Assembly: GCA_019633425.1 (NCBI GenBank)
Contig: WSUB01000056.1
Coordinates: 164,376-228,375 of the forward strand
DNA: 64,000 nt
DNA from: Tulasnella sp. 424
Lineage: Eukaryota; Basidiomycota; Agaricomycetes; Cantharellales; Tulasnellaceae
Direction: 5' to 3'
This document shows positions 57,501 to 64,000 of the stretch, in pieces; positions within the stretch are counted from its first letter, which is position 1, and each line of letters begins with the position of its first letter. Below the pieces are notes generated by a model. The model saw only the letters and a list, made by a program, of their open reading frames with translations, ran no database searches and was not told where the DNA came from. A program made the translations under genes and the position numbers.

Positions 57501-59836
57501 TGCATTAGCTGTGCGCAATACAGTCTGACTTTTCTCGCAAGCGTTCGCGATTGCGTAACGAAAACCTGGCGAAGAGTTTGACCAGACTTCTTCGCCGCAA
57601 CGTCTAAGCCAATCATACGGAAGACCATACAAGTAGTCTTCCTGTGAAACATCAATGTACAGTAAGTCCAAAGACAACTCGGTGGCGAAATAATCACGGA
57701 CCCGGTTCCACTGCGACCTAGCACAAGACAGGACGAAGGGTGCTTGATGATTCGATTCTCCGGAGGACTGTTGGAGGGACCTTCAGCAGCGTTCACCCCT
57801 ATCGCGTCCAAACGACAACACGAGCTCACGCGACAGAAAACATGAAACTTGCTTCGTTGAACCGCTGGATGGCTACAAAGAAACGATCAGCTTACATCAG
57901 TTGATAGCATCAAGACTGGAACTGACCATCAAAGAAAGTGTGCGAAAGTGGGACGAATTTCTCCAGACTCCAAGGAATCGCTCGTCATCAACTAGCTACA
58001 CATGTTTCGAATCACACTTACGAAAGGATCCGATGTAACTATAGCGGTGGCTCGTGTTGATTAGTATTTCTCGTCGATTAAGCTAGTCCAAGACCCACAT
58101 CTAACCGGTGCGCTTCATCGACTTCAATGTCGGCACCTTGGTGATTCCAGTGTGAAATATCCATCGGAGGGAATACCAAAGGAGACACCGTTTTAGTCCG
58201 CTTAGAGCGAGCTTTATTTTCTGCTCGATCAGTGCACCTATCGAAAGAGCAATCTGAGATGAGCATGGCTAGGTGACGATGATATACCGACGCAAACAGT
58301 CTCTCAACATACCTATAGATATATTCGTCCCCTCTTCCCCCGAGGTGAGCACTGACAGCCCTCCAAAACTCCACGTCGACTTCTAGAGCCGCATAAACTC
58401 CAAATATACGGATGACTGAAAGGTGAACCTTATTAGTGCAACCGACAAACGGCCTTCAAGGAGCCTCCACCACGAACATTGAGATTCGAAACTAGCGCCG
58501 GTTGGAGCACCAAAGTCGATATTATAAATCAAGCGCAAGTTTCCTCCAAGATCGGCGGTATAGATTGGAACTCCATGGTCCTGGTCGAGAAGTTTGGTGT
58601 GGTTCGACTCTGTGAAGCAACCCACAGAAAGTTGTCTATTGCAAAGAGTCTTAGGTGAGCCATCAAAGTAACGTGTTGAACAATCTAGTCGCACCTAATC
58701 ATCTTCTCAATGCGGCTAAATGTGCTTTTGTCACGGATGATATACTGCCGAAGGTGCTTAATGCCTCGTTGCGAGACCACCACTGGCCAGTCCCCCAAAG
58801 TCTGCTTTGTAGTCTCTCCCAAGTACCTTGCAATGTCGTGTGGTGCTAATGCGTTTTCGGGAAGCTTTGATTTTGGAGATTCGATGATAGTAGTTTCTCG
58901 AGCTGATGGACGAGGCTCTGTGAATTTACGTTGGCGGACTGAGGGGGTCGGAATAATAGGGATTGGCGGATTCAGAATGGTGAACAAGTCATGGATCGCA
59001 ATCTCCTGGAGACCATCTTCGATACAAGCTATGAAGTAGGTCTTGGGAACGATGATCTCAATGAGATGGCCACGTCAATAAAGCTGAGTGGATGGCCCTC
59101 ACCTCAAGGCAGTCTCTCAATTGTTCGGACAAGCTAGGAGCTGGGGCAGAGAGTTTGGTGATGACGGTAGGTGGTGGAGGTTGCTGGGGCAATGATCGAG
59201 CCGCAGATTTTCTTCTGTTCTTCGTCTGTGGAGGATCTTCCTTAAAGAGGTCCAGTGGGACGAAGCGTGTCTTTCGTTTACTTGGCTTGGAGGGGTTTGG
59301 AAGTTTGGGCAATACCGGAACAATTGGCTTCTCTTTTTTGGCGACAAAGTATTCCGATTCCAGGGTGTCTTGTGATGCCACCCTTGCGGAGAATGCGAGG
59401 TGCATCGCAATGACGCTGTGCTCTAAATGAATTGATCGAGGCAACCGGAAGAAGAATAGGCCCAAACGCTCGGCACATGCAGTGAATACAGGGTTATGCG
59501 AGTGCGATGCTTTTTGGACGACCTTCATCACTCGGCCTCGGAATGTGAAAGCTGAATCGCAGCCTACGAGAAGCATCGTCAGAATACGTTATCATATTAG
59601 GGTGGCGATCAACAGCACGCACGTGATGTCATGACAGCTTCCAATAGACCATTTATCTTGCGGCTGACGGCGCTGAGAATTGATGATACATCCGATTCGG
59701 CCATTTGCATGGCAGCGAGCAAATCAAAAACGGCGTCTTCAAGCGCGCCTTGTGTCTTGATGGGTCCATGAGCCACAAATTTGGTCAATGCGGTCTCAAA
59801 GTCCAAGGAAGGAGTTTGCTGGAGTGTTGAAGCCAT
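51525..59836 (-). CDS. Giant TPR/UvrD-like (TRANK1-type) SF1 helicase, copy 3 (most diverged)
   Basis: Same architecture, clearly more diverged from copies 1 and 2. Start MASTLQQTPSLDFETAL, with about ten extra N-terminal residues; GDWPVVVSQRGIKHLRQY at about 58740-58800; LGRSGTG-KTT at about 57650-57725; TQSRTLARKV; LYVDEAQDNLI at about 56700; GDTAQT at about 56560; NYRSHSG at about 56350; YESKGMEFNDV at about 55855; and VGLTRARERVW at about 55640. TPR-like repeats lie at 55395-54900. The CCCH-type motif (C-x8-C-x7-C-x3-H) lies at 53875-53945, and the IQ motif IQAFFRQHRRR at about 52110-52140. The C-terminus is different: after LLSERVPWAPQKG it ends in an acidic tail (DDEDGASDLAE) in place of the RPALNAxDxDGYxDY end of copies 1 and 2. 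It is probably the oldest member of the triplet. Confidence 0.82.
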
Positions 59837-61379
59837 ATCGATGAGCGCTTTGGTTGAATAGGTGGAGCGATCGTGTGCGCAAGGAAAGGAATTCCATTTC
59901 GGCCTGAAGAACCAACGGTCTTAAGAGCTTCGGACCACGGAGCTTGAGGAGGACCGTCGACTTCCAAAATCGGGCGCAGTGGAATCCATAGGATGCCTCG
60001 AGGCATGGAAGGGTCGGTTGGGTTGATTGTTGGGAACGGGTTTGGCCGTGATGCAACACGTGACCCTGGCCTTACGTGAGGCCGCTCTGTCAGCCACCAA
60101 AGGCAGCCACCAGAGACATGCGTCGTCGTCAGCGCTTGGCTTGCACATTCCAGAACGATAGCATACGTTCCTTGGGGAGAGTTCAACGAGAGTCCCTCGA
60201 CTCTAAGTCCAGCAGTCACGTGACCAGGACAGGCACCGGCGATAACGCCCGCCTAAATTCGTCGGGAATGGACCAAAAGTTACCTCGCGCAACCGAGCTC
60301 GATCTTTCAAACACACTCTACACAGCCCTGAACCTACCGGTGTTCATGTGAGCTGCTCGACTTATGTGAGGTGAGGGAAACGTGGGGACAACGATGAAGG
60401 CTCGCCAGCATGAAGAGATGGGCTCCATAGGTACTGTATTTGCCTGGATAAAAGTGTTGGCAGGGAGAACTGAGACAATCTTCAAAGGTAATGTCGACGT
60501 TGGGGAGAGGAGATATGGTGAGTGGTGGTGAAAGTGGCCTATGATTTAGATGATGGGGAGGGTTCATTCACTCTCGGAGTCAGAGGTCGGGGATGGGAAG
60601 GTCTATGCTTTCGTCTCGATCCCAACTCCCTTGGGTTTCCGTTATGTCGTGAACGTCACGTATATCCTAACCATTCCATATAATACTACGATCCTGAACA
60701 GCGAGAACAGGAAGCTGATTCCACGGCAGCACCGTCGCAACTCCTTGATCTGGAAAATGAGTCTCGTCGTCAACGACTCTACGTCACCGGCCCTTCTCTT
60801 TTTTCGTCGGCAAAGTCTCGGAGAACTTCATAAGTTGGAGTAGAACGTTTAAGAGGAGATGAGACGTGAAACTCCTCGGGCTGGGTCTTGAGCTATTTTC
60901 AAAGCGTATATGAACAAGTTGATGGGGGGACGGGGGCGATGGGAGAACAGAGGCCCAGAGGGGAGCACATGGGAACGGGTGACGTCGGCGGAGGACTTGC
61001 CAGATAAGCAGAGAGTGCCGAGGGACCCTTGATCACAAACGCGAAGATATACTAAATATTAAGTGTAATAAGACGGCATATCAGCGTACATAAGTACAGC
61101 ATCTTTTTCTCCGAACCAGTTGGCGACACGCAACTGGAATGGCCCACACCACCACGTCGCACCTTCCGAGACACTCGACGCCCACTTGGTGATGGAAATA
61201 TTTAAACGAGAACTGAGGCAAATGATAGATAGATGGAAGCTTCCTTAGTATAAGGATAAGGACGAACGGATAAATACGGGGAACGAGGAAATATCCTGGA
61301 GCGAACAAGGCGACCAAGAAAACAGAAACGCCAAAAGGAGCACATGAAGCGGAATTCGAAACCAAGAAGTACACATCAA
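59837..61379. other. Intergenic region upstream of helicase copy 3
   Basis: It contains CACGTG elements at 60057-60062 and 60217-60222, about 220 and 380 bases upstream of the helicase start. A short + strand frame from the ATG at 60269 (27 codons, followed by a GTGAGC donor-like site) and a 97-codon frame at 60550-60843 are present. I could not connect them into a recognisable gene. Otherwise nothing was found. Confidence 0.4.
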
Positions 61380-61874
61380 TCAATCCAAGAGCATACGCCC
61401 TTCTCCCAGTCGCTTCCTCCTCTTCGGGATGATCTTGGTGAATGTTTTCTTCACCCAAACTTTAACCTTCGCAGCACCACGGTGAATCTCCACCGCTTGC
61501 CCGTGGTACGAGCTCGATCTGGCCCTCGATCGAGTGGTACTGCTGCTGCTGCGATAGCCGTCGTCGTCGTTGTCGTACTCGAGGCCAGATGGCCAGACGG
61601 GGGCCTCTAGGAAGGGCGTCTCCTCCGCGTCCGCGAAGAGACTATATGCGCTATCGTTGAATGGAATCGGATGGGAAGGATAATGGAAGCCAGATAAGTT
61701 GATAGGAGTGTTGGTTATGGCTGGGAGAGAAGGGATCGAGGAGGCGAGGGTGAGGAGGAATATGGAGTCCGAGTCCGAGTTGATCCTCGCGAGGTCGAGT
61801 TGCCGGATCTGACTGGAGGCGGAGGAGGCGGCGGTTCCCTGAGAGAGAGGAGATTCGGTGTAGAAGCGAGACAT
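61380..61874 (-). CDS. Small low-complexity protein of unknown function
   Basis: Intronless frame of 164 codons from the ATG at 61874 to the stop at 61380. It starts MSRFYTESPLSQG and is Ser-rich. A hydrophobic stretch IFLLTLASSIPSLPAI (about residues 38-53) could be a weak membrane or amphipathic segment. The middle is acidic (YDNDDDGY), followed by an Arg/Ser-rich stretch, and the C-terminus is strongly basic (VWVKKTFTKIIPKRRKRLG), which could direct it to the nucleus or to membranes. A TATA-like TTTATATA lies about 110 bases upstream on the coding strand, near 61983-61990. Codon-level composition and the promoter support a real gene. I recognise no family. Confidence 0.6.
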   Translation of the reverse strand: MSRFYTESPLSQGTAASSASSQIRQLDLARINSDSDSIFLLTLASSIPSLPAITNTPINLSGFHYPSHPIPFNDSAYSLFADAEETPFLEAPVWPSGLEYDNDDDGYRSSSSTTRSRARSSSYHGQAVEIHRGAAKVKVWVKKTFTKIIPKRRKRLGEGRMLLD

Positions 61875-61982
61875 TGCTTAGAGTGGGATGTCGGTCGTCT
61901 GAACTTGGGATGTATGAAGAAAGTGAGGATGGATGACTTGAACGAGGACGATGAGACATTTGATGGAAGTTTGGAGAAGGGT

Positions 61983-61990
61983 ATATAAAG
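61983..61990 (-). promoter_or_regulatory. TATA-like box of the 61380-61874 gene
   Basis: Coding-strand TTTATATA about 110 bases upstream of the ATG, the same spacing as the TATA box of the peroxiredoxin gene in this window. Confidence 0.4.
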
Positions 61991-62778
61991 GGGAGGAAGG
62001 ACGACATTTCAAATGTGGCGAGTTGAATCTGCGCAATTCGGTCTCTCCCAACTCCAAGTCCTACCGAATACAATTGAAGGAACCAGATAATAACCTTTGC
62101 CTCGGGTTGTATTGCACCAGATCAATATTTAGAAATTTGTAAAACGTCGAAGGCAGTTCCACGTTGAAGATTGGGATGAGGACTGTGATTTGAATGTAAG
62201 AGTCATCGCTCCATATGGCCAGCTGGGACCAATCGACCTCAGCCAAAGCCAATCTCGCTTCGGCACTATAGCGCCATCCCAGTCTAAAGATTGAAATGGC
62301 GCGATTTTGTGATGTTGAATAGAAACGAATTGCATGTCGGGCGAGCGAAAGCTTAGAGCTATCCAGTGGTCCAAGTCCGGGATGGCGCTGTGCTCGTAAA
62401 AAAGTCTCCCGTCATGGGACTTATAATTTCGGGTTCTGTCCATGGTCGCTGTTGTTTTTGTGTCCAGGCAAGAGAGAGTCACCGTCAAGTGGCCGCTGAC
62501 ATCATTATGGGCATCGGGCGGGTAACGGACATAAGCGGCAATTTGGCCGCACTTAGGGGTTAACCATTTCCCGTGTGTGTTCAACTTTCAACACATCCCC
62601 CCCTTCACTCCTCGCCGCGCCTTCCCTCATGACCCAGATAAACCTACTATATGCAGTGACTACCACTCTCTCTGTGAATATCTAACTATACTCCAGCAAC
62701 GACTTTTCAACTCATTATTCGAACGTTTAACGACTCTTCAACGAACAATTCTTCAACCCTAAAGCGGTCCCTCGCAAT

Positions 62779-64000
62779 ATGGACCGATCTGATCCCACCG
62801 CCGCCCCCCCTCGCGCCTCTAATTCTGGTACTTTCGGATACCATGATCGTGTGCTAGCGAGGACGCAGTCCATGTCTAGGACGATGGCGTTGGCGAGAGG
62901 TGGGAGTGCTTCAGGAGCAACAACCGGACCAGGAGGAGGAGCAGGAGGGATGGGAACGGTGGGCATACTCTCAGCAACCGCAACGCGCCGATGGACGCCC
63001 TCGCACGGTATAGGAAACAGCGTCGGCAAGATCGAGGAGAAGCTCAGGCAGATGAACACGGGAGACAGCGAGGCTAGTGTGAAAAGTAGCGCGGCACCAA
63101 TGAGTCCCACTTGGTCAAGGTCAACAGTGGGCAGTGCAGCAGCCGCCGGCGTGATGAGCGCGTCGAATACCGGACTTAGTGACAGCACGGAGGGAGAAGG
63201 TTCACCGTCCATGGTCGTCTCACCTCGCATACCGCGGTACCGATTATGGGACCAACCGATACCTTCGTCCACGTCCAGCCCTACTCAAAGTCCATCGTCG
63301 CTCAGTCAGGAAGGTGGGCACCCGTCGCCGAAAGCAGTAGTGTCCTCTCCTCCCGTCGTTCATAAACGACACACGCTCCCGTCCTTCTTCCCCCCGCCCT
63401 CTCTCCCTTCTGAATCTATGACTACGGCTTCCCCTCCACAACGATCACCTTCACCAACTCGCCGAGCAGCAGCGACATTTACCCCTCCGTCGGTCGAGCG
63501 AGACGCGGCGCTACCTCCACGATCACCTTTGCCGCCCACCCGAACATATACACCCCTAACTCGAAGCTCTTCTGCCACCCCCGGCCTAGTTAAGCTGCTT
63601 AGTGGTCTCGCTTCGCCATGGGCCGAGACTCAGCAACCGACGTCAACCCCAACCCCAGAATGAGCCTCCATCTCGTCCCCGATTCGATCCCGATACTTGT
63701 CTTCCGTCGATAACCTCGTCCCGTCTCTTACGGGCTCATCTTCCGCTCAACCGCATCGTCGTCCAACACGCAACCCGTACCACCCACACCGAGTTCAACC
63801 ACCGGAATCAGCATTCGCTCACCTTCACCTGCAACAACGCCTCAGCCTCCAACGCCGACATATCGAAGTTCGTACATGGCGGCGAAAAGGTCGGGTGGGG
63901 CTTATCCCGATTCCCTTGGAGCAGCGGGAGGCAGGAGGAAGCTTGGGCGGCATTTACCGAGGATTGCGAGTGGAGATGGGAATGAGGACTTTGAGGAGGA
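62779..64000 (+). CDS. Ser/Pro-rich protein of unknown function, runs off the right edge
   Basis: The first frame runs from the ATG at 62779 to 63663 (294 codons): MDRSDPTAAPPRASNSG, a Gly-rich part, IEEKLRQMNTGDSE, WDQPIPSSTSSP and many Ser-Pro and Pro-Pro pairs. From about 63715 to the window edge a different + strand frame stays open with the same Ser/Pro/Thr composition and then becomes conserved-looking (TYRSSYMAAKRSGG, GRRKLGRHLPRIASGDGNEDFEE). I infer that it belongs to the same gene, joined through an intron around 63650-63720 that I could not place, or by a frameshift. A leader of about 150 A/C-rich bases precedes the ATG. It is probably largely disordered; function unknown; the 3' end is outside the window. 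Confidence 0.6.

Noticed and set aside
60550..60843. 97-codon + strand frame upstream of helicase copy 3
   Set aside because: No family resemblance, and no splice partner could be joined in frame.
62129..62584. 151-codon - strand frame between the two unknown-function genes
   Set aside because: It lies in the shared upstream region of neighbouring genes, has no recognisable domain and no clear promoter; it could be a short gene but there is no positive evidence.

Overview
This is nuclear DNA from a filamentous fungus, most probably an agaricomycete (Basidiomycota). Genes are split by many short GT-AG introns of about 40-70 bases, the housekeeping-type proteins are basidiomycete-like, and two gene families have expanded locally in tandem. 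There are no bacterial operons, rRNA genes, CRISPR arrays or recognisable tRNA genes.

Left part (1 to about 24,850) is a repeat array. It opens with the last codons of a TPR/UvrD-type helicase gene on the + strand. Six head-to-tail copies (A-F) of a nine-exon class I SAM-dependent methyltransferase gene follow, all on the - strand, at roughly 3.2-4.4 kb spacing. Copies B (467 aa) and F (466 aa, most diverged) can be spliced by eye into complete reading frames. A and E are open but lack the ancestral ATG. C and D each carry a one-base frameshift in exon 2, and D also contains a 97-base assembly gap flanked by an identical 79-base duplication. Between copies lie decayed + strand fragments of a fungal protein-kinase-like gene, whose longest copy closes the array at about 23.7-24.8 kb, and fragments of the helicase 3' end.

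Central part (26.6-33.3 kb) is ordinary single-copy sequence: a 1-Cys peroxiredoxin (+), a Zn2Cys6 protein with its zinc cluster near the C-terminus (-), and a class 3-type aldehyde dehydrogenase (+).

Right part (33.5-59.8 kb) is a tandem triplet of about 8.3 kb genes on the - strand. Each encodes a very large superfamily 1 (UvrD/TRANK1-like) helicase with a helical-repeat region, a CCCH-type zinc-finger-like motif and a C-terminal IQ-like motif. Both spacers inside the triplet hold relics of the neighbouring aldehyde dehydrogenase gene, which records how the triplet arose. The window ends with two low-complexity proteins of unknown function; the last runs off the right edge.

The helicase 3' end occurs both in the triplet and as relics in the methyltransferase array, so the two arrays share a duplication history. 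Exon coordinates were worked out by hand from splice signals and reading phase and have no transcript support.
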